Program-made: the position numbers and the translations under genes
Notes under the pieces: model-generated
The model's input: only the letters and a program-made list of their open reading frames with translations
Database searches by the model: none
What the model was told of the DNA's origin: nothing
Part shown: positions 19,411 through 28,863 of the stretch, piece after piece
Layout: each line of letters starts with the position of its first letter
Position numbering within the stretch: position 1 is the stretch's first letter
Source of the DNA: Nitzschia sp. DOCU1
Lineage: Eukaryota > Bacillariophyta > Bacillariophyceae > Bacillariales > Bacillariaceae
Length of the DNA: 64,000 bases
Assembly: GCA_951394045.1 (NCBI GenBank)
Contig: OX595997.1
Coordinates: 1,426,001-1,490,000 of the forward strand
Direction of reading: 5' to 3'

Positions 19411-21396
19411 CTACTGGTCAATGTCATTGTTGACAGTCGCCAAAGCCGGATCGGCAGCAAGAATTGACGGATCACACCAGCTGTCGGCCACCAGACAAGC
19501 CTCCAATTCATCCATGCTCCGAAAAACAAAGACAAATGATTGTGGTACAATCGTAAAGACACCATCCAAAAAGGATGATATCGCATTCTTTGTCGTTTCA
19601 AATAATCGATCTTGGAGCAGTTGACTCATCATGTCGTCGTCGCTGTCGGCGACTTGTTGCTGGTCCAAAGTACTAGAAGTCACTCCCATGACATCGATAT
19701 AGTCTTCTCGATGAATGGGCCATTGTAGCATGTGCTTGTAAAGATAGGTGGCTAATTGGAACTGTTTGGAAAAGAGAGGTCGATTGCCTTCGACGAGCGA
19801 CTTGCCGACTAGCAGGCCCAAAAGTCGGCAGTGGGATAGTCGAGAATGTGCATGAAATTCAAATCGTTGAGGATTTCGGGGCGTCGGTACGAGTTCCTGA
19901 CATACAAGTCGTTCCGTCAATTCTCGCCTCCAGTCCTTGGTACCCTTTCCAAAGAAACTAGTAGTAGCAACGTTCCATTCCCATGGTTCACGTAATAGAC
20001 GGGGAGTGCAGAGGTGGGCGTCGATCGCCTGACAAACCGACTCGAGGAAACTCTTTGTTGCCGCCGAATCATCATTGTCATTGTCCATTGCAGCAGTAAT
20101 AGTATTTTCGTCAAGATGAATGGTCGTCGTCCCCGATCCTTCTCCTTGTAGTTTCATTCTCCACTTTGTAGAAATATAGTCTTGCCGTTGCCGTTCATAA
20201 AGAGTGGCTAATTCCCAGAACGTACCAATCACTTGTGGCTTTCCGTCCAAGGTTTTTCGATCGGGACTTGCCAAAATGGTCGACAAGCCAGGTGCCTCTA
20301 ACACTGGAACGAGTTGCCAAGGACTTCGTTTGGTGGGAGGTAGGGGTTTCTTGGAAAACGAGTTGTTGTTGTTGTTGGTATTGGTGCATGAAGGATCTGG
20401 ACGGTTGGGCTGATTCTCTTCATTATCTTTGGTGTGGGGCAACAACTCTTGACTGGATCGAGGTGAGTATTTCCGACTAGTTTCCATCAAACAACAGCAA
20501 AAGGCGGGAGGAGTTTGCTTGGCCAGCACTCGACGAATGTCAGTGTCCTGTGATTGCTGCTGTGGAAGAAGATAAAACCATTGCAAACGTTCCTTGGTGA
20601 TATGATACAATCGATGCCATTCACCAAACAAGGACCCCTGAAGCTGTATTCCATGATTCCGACCAGAATGGACCAAGTTCAGGCGGCGTGCAGGAACGGT
20701 AGGTAGTTGTCGCAGTGGCACCGTAAAGGTTATAGCCGAATCTCCTTTTGTGGATGGCCGAGTTGCGACTGCAGGTACCGGTCCTATGTGAGTCAAGAAA
20801 TAGGGCGTTTGATCCCACTTTAAATTCGTTTGGGGGGGCAGGATAATGCCTTTTGGAATTGTCACTTGCAACGATGTTTGGCAAGGCTTGGGTACTTTCC
20901 AGCGACATTGGATGCCAATACTAAAAGGATCGGCGGCCTGTCGAATGGTTTGTTCAGGAGGGGCTTCAAATTCCAGCATGGTGGTACCGTGAGGATTGTT
21001 GTAAGGGGCCACCAAGCGAACTTGTAGCGGAATCTCAGCATCTCCCGGCAACGACACGTAGAACGTCTCTCCTGGCGCGATTTCCGGGGGTATTTGTACA
21101 CGATATCGTTTATGGCTGGTATTGTTGTCGTCATTATCATCACAATCAAGTTCTTCCACTTGAGGTGCTTCATAGTAGGTTGGCAGTACGATGAAACCGA
21201 GCGAATTGGCACAGGGCCGTCGGAGTCCGACAATGCCCGAAGGAAACTCTACTAAATAATCTTGCCCAAACGCGCTAACTGTAAAGTACTCGGAGGGAGG
21301 AACACCGTGGAAATTGGCATGAGATAAATCGGGCACCAAGGGAGAGCTTGCCGTGTCGTTGGGAATGGTAAAGCGAAAGATGATTTCCTGCTTCAT
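19411..21396 (-). CDS. HECT-like protein lacking the catalytic C-lobe
   Basis: 661 residues from ATG 21396 (the frame extends upstream only from TTG). The N-terminal half holds beta-rich modules with PPEIAPGETFYVSLPGD, a pattern found in diatom proteins with repeated 'VPPGxxPGxxF' units. The C-terminal part resembles the N-lobe of HECT ubiquitin ligases: LLGLLVGKSLVEGNRPLF, then KHMLQWPIHREDY, and SSFLDGVFTIVPQSF with MDELEACLVAD matching the HECT 'FxxGFxxVIP...ELExLIxG' region. A HECT domain then normally continues for 100 or more residues to the catalytic Cys; here the stop follows after about 25. Asn- and Gln-rich linkers lie in the middle. Likely a non-catalytic HECT-derived protein; the HECT call itself is moderate. 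Confidence 0.62.
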   Translation of the reverse strand: MKQEIIFRFTIPNDTASSPLVPDLSHANFHGVPPSEYFTVSAFGQDYLVEFPSGIVGLRRPCANSLGFIVLPTYYEAPQVEELDCDDNDDNNTSHKRYRVQIPPEIAPGETFYVSLPGDAEIPLQVRLVAPYNNPHGTTMLEFEAPPEQTIRQAADPFSIGIQCRWKVPKPCQTSLQVTIPKGIILPPQTNLKWDQTPYFLTHIGPVPAVATRPSTKGDSAITFTVPLRQLPTVPARRLNLVHSGRNHGIQLQGSLFGEWHRLYHITKERLQWFYLLPQQQSQDTDIRRVLAKQTPPAFCCCLMETSRKYSPRSSQELLPHTKDNEENQPNRPDPSCTNTNNNNNSFSKKPLPPTKRSPWQLVPVLEAPGLSTILASPDRKTLDGKPQVIGTFWELATLYERQRQDYISTKWRMKLQGEGSGTTTIHLDENTITAAMDNDNDDSAATKSFLESVCQAIDAHLCTPRLLREPWEWNVATTSFFGKGTKDWRRELTERLVCQELVPTPRNPQRFEFHAHSRLSHCRLLGLLVGKSLVEGNRPLFSKQFQLATYLYKHMLQWPIHREDYIDVMGVTSSTLDQQQVADSDDDMMSQLLQDRLFETTKNAISSFLDGVFTIVPQSFVFVFRSMDELEACLVADSWCDPSILAADPALATVNNDIDQ

Positions 21397-21874
21397 GATG
21401 TTTTGTGAATGTAGATGCTCGTAAAATCCAATGACGATGACGACGACACAAGCTAGCAATGCAGTTCTGTTTCGTGCACTCTAGCTTTCAAGGACAAGGA
21501 ACCCACAGCAGAGCAAAACAGGCTCAATCCATAGGATGTAGAGACACGAAGCAATGATGTGCTCACAATCACAGTATAGTGGCTACCGGTAGTAAGAAAT
21601 GGCCATCCACCATCGTTGATACTTATGGGTGTCAAGTCCAAGGTTGCATCGGACACTCTCGGACAAAAAGAACCGAAGCGGACGAACATTGATTCCAAGT
21701 GGTCCGCTCCAAGCAAATTCAAATTTCGAAAAATGACGCCACCGAAAAGAAGCTTCCTTCTCCTTCACACTCATCTCTCTCTCTCTTGGTTGCTCGGAAC
21801 AAATATCCTTGCGATTTATTCTTCTCTTATAAATCTTTGTATCCTCCATCACAATATAGTTGTATTGTTTCAAA
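21397..21874. promoter_or_regulatory. Divergent intergenic region with TACCGGTA site
   Basis: Carries a palindromic TACCGGTA at 21584-21591 and a CT-rich tract (21763-21785) just upstream of the sulfotransferase-like gene. A TATAA-like word lies near 21830. Confidence 0.4.
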
Positions 21875-23254
21875 ATGGGGCGCCGTCCAAAGCCTCCAAT
21901 TCCCGTATTTGCCGTGGTGATGTTTTTGTTTCTCATGAATGTATACACGCAAATTCCCTCGTGTGTGACCAATCCGCAACAGCAATGGGAGGAGCCGTCC
22001 GTGACGGACTATTCTTTATATTTACGTTTGATACAATCACAAACTCATGACTTCCATATACCATCCATCAATGCTACTTCTTCATTGCCGGACATTGGCT
22101 TGGAGGCCTTGCTGCAAAGCAACCCAAACTATCCGAAGCAACGAGTATCCTTGGCGGTTTCAGAAAAGTTGTATTTGATTTATGGTCTAGAATCGTCGGG
22201 AACTTTGTTTGTGACAGAAGCAATCCTCTCGGCTCTTGGGTTGCATTCCAACTCGTCGTTGTCATGGGAAAGTGCCGATCAAACCATTCACGTTCAGCAC
22301 TTGACCTTGCCTATGGCGTCCGATAACAACAAACAAAACAATAGGTGGGGCGTACAGCACCACCACAAGAAGAAATCATTGTCTGCTCTTCCAAAAGAAG
22401 AAGTAGAATCACTCTCCATGATTCCAGTGGTTTATCCCAGGGGGTGTCGAGTGGAGGCCCACCAACCATCTGTTCGAATTCAGGTACCGGAAGCTTGTTG
22501 GGACGTCATGGAACCACAAGTGTGGTCTCCGCCGTATCGGTATTTTGTAAATATTACCAGTCATGTGCAGTGGTATCGTCAACGGGGAGTCAAAGTCTAC
22601 CCCATCATGGTAGTACGAGATCCCATGCTACATTTCTTGGAAAGAATTGAGCAGGGTAACAGGAATGGTCATTTGGAAGCGGCCTACCAAGAATTCGAGC
22701 AAGGACGAGCCATAATGGTGGAGTCATTACAAGCGGGAATACAACCCGTGATTGTATCGTATGAAACACTCTTGACGTTACAAGGAGCCTATCTACGACG
22801 AATCTATTATCAATTGGGGATTCGATTGTCGTCACACTATCAAGAACCAGCCTATCTTAATGACAACACGCCAAGGCTTCACCATGGTCTTCGGCCGGAT
22901 CAAATCCCTTATGTGGAACAAGAGCTCTTGAAAGAATATGCTGCGGCTGCTGCATCGCCGGATGATTCGTATCCTTTTCATCGTCGACAGTTTTCGAGGC
23001 CACGGATCCAATTCAAGCACTTTGCGAATACTACGACTACAATGACAAAAACTACAACAGCCGACCAACTATCCACACTTCTGCTACAACAAGAGCTTCA
23101 CCAAACCAGTACAATGATGCAGCAAAGAACACCAGCATCGTCTCGACAAGAGAGCTCACAACGATATCAGTCTATTCTAGCGCAACGACACAAAGATAAG
23201 CTGATTTCCAAACTGCGACAAGAACAACACAAGAAGACACTCGGGAATCCATAG
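21875..23254 (+). CDS. Sulfotransferase-like type II membrane protein
   Basis: 459 residues from ATG 21875 (CAAAATGGG). A basic start (GRRPKPP) followed by a hydrophobic helix (IPVFAVVMFLFLMNVY) is a Golgi-type signal anchor. The segment KLYLIYGLESSGT is placed like the 5'-phosphosulfate loop of PAPS-dependent sulfotransferases, and VYPIMVVRDPMLHFL resembles the 3'-phosphate motif region (RDP). The C-terminal ~100 residues are Gln- and Thr-rich and probably disordered. It would transfer sulfate to a glycan or other lumenal acceptor if active. The loop is GLESSGT rather than the classical PKxGTT, so nucleotide-binding NTPase-like activity is an alternative. Confidence 0.6.
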   Translation: MGRRPKPPIPVFAVVMFLFLMNVYTQIPSCVTNPQQQWEEPSVTDYSLYLRLIQSQTHDFHIPSINATSSLPDIGLEALLQSNPNYPKQRVSLAVSEKLYLIYGLESSGTLFVTEAILSALGLHSNSSLSWESADQTIHVQHLTLPMASDNNKQNNRWGVQHHHKKKSLSALPKEEVESLSMIPVVYPRGCRVEAHQPSVRIQVPEACWDVMEPQVWSPPYRYFVNITSHVQWYRQRGVKVYPIMVVRDPMLHFLERIEQGNRNGHLEAAYQEFEQGRAIMVESLQAGIQPVIVSYETLLTLQGAYLRRIYYQLGIRLSSHYQEPAYLNDNTPRLHHGLRPDQIPYVEQELLKEYAAAAASPDDSYPFHRRQFSRPRIQFKHFANTTTTMTKTTTADQLSTLLLQQELHQTSTMMQQRTPASSRQESSQRYQSILAQRHKDKLISKLRQEQHKKTLGNP

Positions 23255-23779
23255 TAGTAGTAGGTGCTGTCAGTTGTTCCAAGGCGCGCCTACTCTTTAT
23301 CAGCTGCTGGCCCTGACGACTGGAACTATGTGGCACCGCCTCTGGTATCTTTACAACTCTAGAGTTGCGCAAAGATCTCTGCTCCGTGGGCTGTTTCTTT
23401 GGCATACTTGCCAGATAGTGCATCTTGCCATTTCCACTAAAGTTTCTTCCCTCCTAGCTAGGTTGTCGATTTGAATACACCTCTATGTAGATGATTCACG
23501 AATAGAGTCGGAGTGCAGACGACTCAATGGACTAACTTTTGCCAGGCCCCTCCACATTCTCCCCACAACACACACACGCAAAGCTCGAAAGCGGCAATGA
23601 GACGATGACCTGTCAAGAGCGGGCTCTGCCCGAGATACTGTGCAGATCCATGGATGATTCATTGCATCTGTGGGGTCCATATGGTTGCTCAATCTCATCA
23701 AGCACATTGCTTGCCGGGCCTCATTCGCAGAAACGCTCCGAGTTAAATTCGTTGAAAGTGATTCAATTCGTTGCTGAGA
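23255..23779. other. Intergenic region
   Basis: No supported gene. An open frame at 23539-23838 overlaps the start of the AlkD-like gene in another frame and shows no domain. Confidence 0.4.
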
Positions 23780-24601
23780 ATGGTGGGCACTACCAGACGT
23801 GTTGGGTCCAAGGCGAAACGGGAGAACTCATTAGTTAGCGAGATTATATCCGGGCTTCATCAACGATCGGATAAAAAGACAAAAGATTGGTTTACCAATT
23901 ATGTCAAGGGGACTTGTTGGGTGGGTTGTAAGGTCCCGAAAGTGAGGCAATCTGTAGTGGCGGCATGTTTAAAGTTGAATGAGACGGAAGATAATCTGCT
24001 GGATTCAGCAGTGGATTTACTGCAACACGATGAATGTGATATCAAGCTAGCAGGAATGCTGCTGCTCTCAGAAAAGATTCCACTGGAACAATTAGCCTCG
24101 GAGGCTACGCTGCAACGCCTTGAAGACGAGATCTTGCTTCAAAACCATATACGAGACTGGTCGTCAGCGGATTGGTTTGCCATGAAAGTGCTTCGCAGAA
24201 TCGTATTTTCGGGAAAGGATTCTTTAGTCGATCGAGTATTGAACTACACCAAGATTCTTGATCATGCTGACTATGACCGTGTCTTTGTTCGTCGCTGTGG
24301 TGTGGTTTCATTTTTGCACTACGAAAGGAATCGAGACAAGCTTCCCATGGATTTTGGGAAACGATTGATCGATGCTTGTGAACACAGCTTGAACATCTCA
24401 CCCGAGCAGCGGTTTACTCAAACTGGTATCGCCTGGGTCTTGCGTTATGTCATATTACAGCCGCAAGAGAATGCTCAAGCCATGGAGATGATTGTACGAA
24501 ATGGGGCGCTTTGGACCCCTGAAGCAAAAAAATCCATGGTTGAAAAGCTCAAGAAGAATGACCCTCGTCGCAAACAAATTCTTCAACTAGACAAGAATTA
24601 G
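23780..24601 (+). CDS. DNA alkylation repair (AlkD-like) HEAT-repeat protein
   Basis: 273 residues from ATG 23780. The sequence is all-helical with HEAT-like repeats typical of AlkC/AlkD-type DNA glycosylases: WFTNYVKGTCWVGCKVPKVRQSV in the N-terminal repeat, the conserved IKLAGMLLL, and RDWSSADWFAMKVL in the position of the family's W...D catalytic helix. FTQTGIAWVLRY and the closing DPRRKQI helix also fit. AlkD proteins remove N3- and N7-alkylated purines without base flipping. No organelle signal is obvious, so the protein should be nuclear or cytosolic. Several family members are non-catalytic; the Asp/Trp pair visible here favours an active protein, but exact alignment is needed. Confidence 0.78.
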   Translation: MVGTTRRVGSKAKRENSLVSEIISGLHQRSDKKTKDWFTNYVKGTCWVGCKVPKVRQSVVAACLKLNETEDNLLDSAVDLLQHDECDIKLAGMLLLSEKIPLEQLASEATLQRLEDEILLQNHIRDWSSADWFAMKVLRRIVFSGKDSLVDRVLNYTKILDHADYDRVFVRRCGVVSFLHYERNRDKLPMDFGKRLIDACEHSLNISPEQRFTQTGIAWVLRYVILQPQENAQAMEMIVRNGALWTPEAKKSMVEKLKKNDPRRKQILQLDKN

Positions 24602-24810
24602 AGTTTCATTTTCGCATCAGTGATGTGGGAATCGTTGGTCTCGGCAAGATCACAGCATTTCTGTCGACGCTGTCCGAACCCCGCGTTCTGGATGGCAAGT
24701 CACGGCTCCTACAGAGTTTTCAACGACAATTCTTAGGGAACCTGAGGATTTTACATCACCCTGGAAATTGCTTGAAGAGCTGAGCTGTGCGGTGTCTGCA
24801 GCTGTATTGA

Positions 24811-25986
24811 TTAATTCCCGCTATTCTGGATCGCCTCCAAAAAATCCATCGTCCACTGCTCCCAGTCTCGCTGGACCGATAGGTCTGTGACAGAGTCAGG
24901 CATGGAATCGAGCTGTAATTCATCATAGTAGTTGCCGTGATAAGCAGCTGCTTCGGGACTCGCCGCCAACCCCACAGGACCCACCGCCCCGTCTGACGGA
25001 TCCTTCCATAGACGTTTGATCAGGCCCAGCAGGCAGCTCTCAAAGCAACTACTCTTCGCTGACTCCCCAAGACCGGTACGAATTACTCCGGGGTGTACGG
25101 CATTGACCTTGACGCAAGTGCCCTGAAAGCGACGGGCTGTATTGAGAAACAGAATCACTCCGCATTGTTTTGTGTGCATGTATGTCTTGAAACGGTTAAA
25201 GTCCTTGCCAAACGGCGTTGTGGAAATGTCTGCATTCCCTTTGACATAAATCTTGCCGCTAACAAAAACAATCCGAGAGTCCGGACCATTCTTTTCAAGG
25301 ATCGGTCCGAGCTCTTGTGTAAGGATATAGGGAGCCAGATAGTTGACACAAAAAGCCAACTCCAAGCCGTCTGGAGTCATAATTTTCTCTGTCGGCCAGA
25401 GGCCAGCGTTGTGAACCAGCACATTCATTGTCGGAAACTTCGTAGCTATCGATTGGGCAAGTGCATACGCTGACTTGACAGAGCTTAAATCACCCAGAAT
25501 GTAGTCAACTTTGTTGTTCTTGGTAGTTTCTCGGAGCTCGAAGAGCGCAGCTTCCCCGTCTTTTTGCGATCGGCATGTAAAGACTACACGGTGCCCCTTC
25601 TTCAACAGTGACTCACATATGGCTTTGCCAATACCTCGATTCCCACCCGTCACCAGGACGTTGTGAAATTTATATTGAAAGTCTTTTGGAAGGCGATCAT
25701 TCAAATATTCCACAATGTCATGCTGTCCTTCTTCAAGCGCTGCTTCAATGGGAGTCTGATCGGTCAATCCTTCGACAATGTTGGGATCCGCCTTGCCTTG
25801 TTCCACGAGAATCTTGACGACATCCAAGTGCCCGTTCCGTACGGCTTCAAAGATAGGGCATGTGAAGTACTCGGCATGTTGAAAGTTGGGGTCCACGCCT
25901 TCTCGCAAGTGATATTGGACAAGTTTTACGTTGCCTTCGCCTGCGGCCTTGAGCAAATCTTTCCAATTTCCTCCTGAAGATGTCAT
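24811..25986 (-). CDS. Ankyrin-repeat / short-chain dehydrogenase fusion
   Basis: 391 residues from ATG 25986. Residues 1-~100 form three ankyrin repeats (LLKAAGEGNVKLVQYHLREG, PIFEAVRNGHLDVVKILVEQ, TPIEAALEEGQHDIVEYL). At ~108 a classical SDR domain begins: VLVTGGNRGIGKA (cofactor-binding TGxxxGIG), LGDLSS, VLVHNAGLW (the NNAG position), and YMHTK as the catalytic YxxxK, with a Ser in VFVSGK upstream. The Arg in TCRSQ after strand 2 favours NADP(H). The SDR part resembles retinol-dehydrogenase/WWOX-like enzymes. SDR and ankyrin are in a single uninterrupted frame, so this is a real fusion. The ankyrin part may tether or gate the enzyme. Substrate unknown. Confidence 0.87.
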   Translation of the reverse strand: MTSSGGNWKDLLKAAGEGNVKLVQYHLREGVDPNFQHAEYFTCPIFEAVRNGHLDVVKILVEQGKADPNIVEGLTDQTPIEAALEEGQHDIVEYLNDRLPKDFQYKFHNVLVTGGNRGIGKAICESLLKKGHRVVFTCRSQKDGEAALFELRETTKNNKVDYILGDLSSVKSAYALAQSIATKFPTMNVLVHNAGLWPTEKIMTPDGLELAFCVNYLAPYILTQELGPILEKNGPDSRIVFVSGKIYVKGNADISTTPFGKDFNRFKTYMHTKQCGVILFLNTARRFQGTCVKVNAVHPGVIRTGLGESAKSSCFESCLLGLIKRLWKDPSDGAVGPVGLAASPEAAAYHGNYYDELQLDSMPDSVTDLSVQRDWEQWTMDFLEAIQNSGN

Positions 25987-26799
25987 TGTTATTTGCTATC
26001 AGAAGCAATGGATTCTTTGCGTCAAATGTGTTTACACAAGATCTCGCCGCTTTGGGACGACATCCATGTACCTACTTAGAAAGAAAGAAAACCTTCACTC
26101 GTCTTCTCACTTTCTACCGGTCGCTGTGATGATTGAGGGGGCCACAGATCTTTGAGTCGTGTTGGAACAACGTGGATCTTCATGCCGAGAGTACGATCAT
26201 TTTAGTCGATCAACCAGATAAATCGCGCTTGCTGAGCGTCGTCCGAGTGCTTTCTTGCTACCTTGAAATGGTATTTGCCTCTACAAAGTTGTGCCATGTC
26301 CTATTGCTGATATCCGTATCTTGGGTAGTTAGTTATTGTAGCCGACAATAGGAGGGCTTGCATAAAGATCCAGCAGTACGATACATTACGCTCGAAAGGT
26401 TGCCGAACGAATGACGATGGGGTTTGGATACACCTTTTTGGTCGAGGCGAGGTCGCCCGGCGAGGTTCGAATGGACTCCCTCTCGGGCACGATTTAAAGT
26501 GCCAATGACTATGTGTCGCACAAGAGTCCACAGAATCGTCCTCCACCAATCAAAGTGATCAGAATCCCTCTTTGGAGTCAGGAATTCGGATTCTCAGAAG
26601 CGAGCGAACGAAAAGTCGTTGAGGTGCCCATTTGCGATCGGAAACGATTCGCAAAGCGCAGGATTCAGACAAGCTCACTTTTCTTGCCAATCACAAGAAA
26701 CCACGCACGAGGCTCGTCTCATATTTTGCAAATCTTCTTCTTGATACCTTTATTCTATTTTCTTTGATCTCTTTCAAGACATCTTTGCCATCAACCATC
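25987..26799. promoter_or_regulatory. Intergenic region and upstream half of tandem unit A
   Basis: From about 26390 the sequence matches the upstream regions of the two paralogous genes further right (blocks GCTCGAAAGGTTG, GAGGTCGCCCGGCGAGGTTC, TCGTCCTCCACCAATCA and a long block just before the start codon). It therefore holds the conserved promoter of gene copy A. Confidence 0.6.
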
Positions 26800-27690
26800 A
26801 TGACATATTCCATCAAGACATCCATCACCCTCTTGATCCTCGCTGTCGTCACTGTCCGAGTTCAAGGATTTTCTCTCCACATGGCTGCGCCCATTTCCAG
26901 CAGCAACCAGAGGTCCTCCAAGTCGTCATTAACCAAGCTTCAATATGCTCGAAGCAATGATTCAACTTCCACCATCACCATGGACCCTCCCGCGGTGACA
27001 ACGACGAAACGACGTCAAAGCACCAACAAGAAGCAACTGGAAGATCCCATCATGTCCATTGCATTCCTTAATGATCCCTCAAGACGTTACAAGAAGCGTC
27101 GACGACCGCGAGCTCTGTCCGAGTTTGATCGCGAACGAAAGGCTATGGCCAAGGCTGCCCTCAAAGTGCAAGCCACGGCGACGTTTGAAGAGGCTCAGCG
27201 GGCCGCAGAACGAGCTATCTTGTCCGTTTTGGAAGAACACAATATCCAAGATGACTGCATTTTCCCGTAGTGGTCACCCCCATAATGGCGACAGGCAGCA
27301 GCAGCAGGTTCTTGTCACTTTTTTGACACATGGGATAGCAACACATGCTGTGCTATTATCATTCTTTGGCACCGACGATGCCATCTTTCAAACATATAAT
27401 GAACTCAAAACATGTACACAATTTTATCAATAGCAAAATACTGTTACCAGCATAATGCAAGCTTGTCTTAGGTTAACTACTATTCGTGAAAGACGAGGGG
27501 CGTTGCTTCCACTCGTTTTCAGACTCGTCCTCTTCTTGAGGTAATTAGCCTTGGGCAGAAAGAGCAAGCATCGAGAGCTGAACTCAGTCTTTTTTCGATG
27601 ACGAAGATATCAAATTTGTTTTCCTGCCAAAGTTTGTCGACCCGCAGCGCCAGATTGATTGCTGCTTGTATGTGCCGCGGCAATGCGGGC
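26390..27690 (+). repeat. Tandem unit A (promoter, gene and 3' flank)
   Basis: First of three similar gene-containing blocks. Homology covers promoter blocks from 26390, the coding region, the 3' flank and a module ending near TGCCGCGGCA at ~27672. The far-upstream block present before copies B and C is not recognisable here. Confidence 0.75.
26800..27270 (+). CDS. Small basic probably plastid-targeted protein, copy A
   Basis: 156 residues from ATG 26800; the frame reaches upstream only without an ATG. The first 23 residues are a clear signal peptide (ITLLILAVVTV) ending VQG-F, and the Phe directly after the predicted cleavage site followed by a Ser/Arg-rich stretch is the bipartite plastid-import pattern of diatoms. 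The mature part has a Ser/Thr-rich linker, then a highly basic stretch (RRYKKRRRPRALSEFDRERK) and a final amphipathic helix rich in Ala/Glu (FEEAQRAAERAILSVLEE) closing in DDCIFP. I do not recognise a family. Two paralogs follow in tandem. A nucleic-acid- or rRNA-binding role in the plastid would fit the charge, but is speculation. Confidence 0.75.
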   Translation: MTYSIKTSITLLILAVVTVRVQGFSLHMAAPISSSNQRSSKSSLTKLQYARSNDSTSTITMDPPAVTTTKRRQSTNKKQLEDPIMSIAFLNDPSRRYKKRRRPRALSEFDRERKAMAKAALKVQATATFEEAQRAAERAILSVLEEHNIQDDCIFP

Positions 27691-28863
27691 GACTACTCGT
27701 CCTTCTCGACCTACTACCGGTGTGCAATAACCGGCACCGCCGCCCAGGAATGAAGACTAGGTGTACTACTCGTACCTAAAGGATGATATTATACCTGCAT
27801 CCCCCCAGCAACCCTATTCCTGTTCTTGTTGAGCGTCGTCCTAGGGAACTTTCGTTCGCGTTGTTCGGCTAGTACACAAAATAGAAAAATTTAGGCCCGA
27901 GCTATCAAACTCTGGTTGTGAGTCTGGGACAATAAACCTTAATGAGCTTCTCACTCACAAAACACACGACGCTGTCCTCGTCCGTTCAGTCATTGCACGA
28001 CCCAGAAGCGAAGCGACAAGCGATGGACCAAGCACAATACTAGAACAGGTTTGTTCCGATTTTGTTTCGTTCTTTTCATTTTATGTGCGCGTTTGTCATC
28101 GGTGGCTCCTTAATTCTCACTTCCGTGGTGCTGGCTGCAAGAAGTACGCGATCCGCCCATTATTGTCGTGCTCGACGCTGACGCTCAGATGTTTATCATT
28201 ACCCCTATCCCCAAAAATCTGTACTTGTCCCAGGTACGCCGTCCCTCAACCGCGACTGACCCCCTGCAATTCTTATCTGACGCTTCTGACGAATCTGGTA
28301 CTCGTCCCAATCCCCACCAGGAAGCACTGGATCGATGATTCGATTGCTATTTGAATATGATCCGGGTTGATTGTTGTCGTGGATCCGCCAGGCAAACTCT
28401 TAGCTCCTCCCGGAAATGAGAGGTAATTCTTCTTGTTGCTGGTAGAGATGTCTGCCAGCGTGGAATGTCACCAGCAAGTAAAGCAGCAGGGGCGGGATCG
28501 GCCGCACAAAGGCCGCCTCCCCCCACCATTGGCGATACCCTCTTCATATGCATACCCTCCTGCAGAGCCATCGGCGATCGAATACCTCTCGCTTTTGGAG
28601 AAGACAGAAGCAGAAGGCTGGTGTTCCGAGGAGCATCTAGCGACGCCGAACAAGAATTCTCCGACATTAAGACATGAAGCAGGAAGCTGCTGGAAAGAAG
28701 ACGAAGAAGAACCTCGTGCTGGTGGTGTGTCATCCTTCTACCCAACGTTGCATTGCTTTAGGCTATTTCCCTCTAGTCTTACGTGTGAGTTTGCTTCTTC
28801 TTGCCTTCATCTCACCCGAGAGGTCTCCTTCCATGTGAAAGGTAAGAACACTTGCTTCTGTCC
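27271..28863. other. Long intergenic region between copies A and B
   Basis: Holds the 3' flank of copy A and, from about 28024, an ~840-bp block also found before copy C (30691 onward). Within the block, 28577-28660 encodes a conserved-looking peptide (see that entry). No intact gene is supported. Confidence 0.5.
28577..28660 (+). pseudogene. Conserved coding-like relic in upstream block of copy B
   Basis: Reads YLSLLEKTEAEGWCSEEH then LATPNKNS in the + frame open from 28433. The block before copy C (31297-31382) encodes a diverged version with the same pattern SLLE-x2-E...WCS(D/E)E...ATP(N/K)KNS, although the surrounding sequence has indels. It is either a decayed exon or a small gene carried in the duplication. 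No family recognised. Confidence 0.35.

Noticed and set aside
26460..26480. GGTTCGAATGGACTCC as a tRNA T-arm
   Set aside because: No matching acceptor, D-arm or anticodon arm could be placed around it, and the word lies in the duplicated promoter block.
28347..28745. Minus-strand frames in the blocks upstream of copies B and C (also 31006-31389) as a conserved gene
   Set aside because: They are similar to each other only because the DNA is duplicated; the similarity is better kept in the plus frame and both lack motifs.
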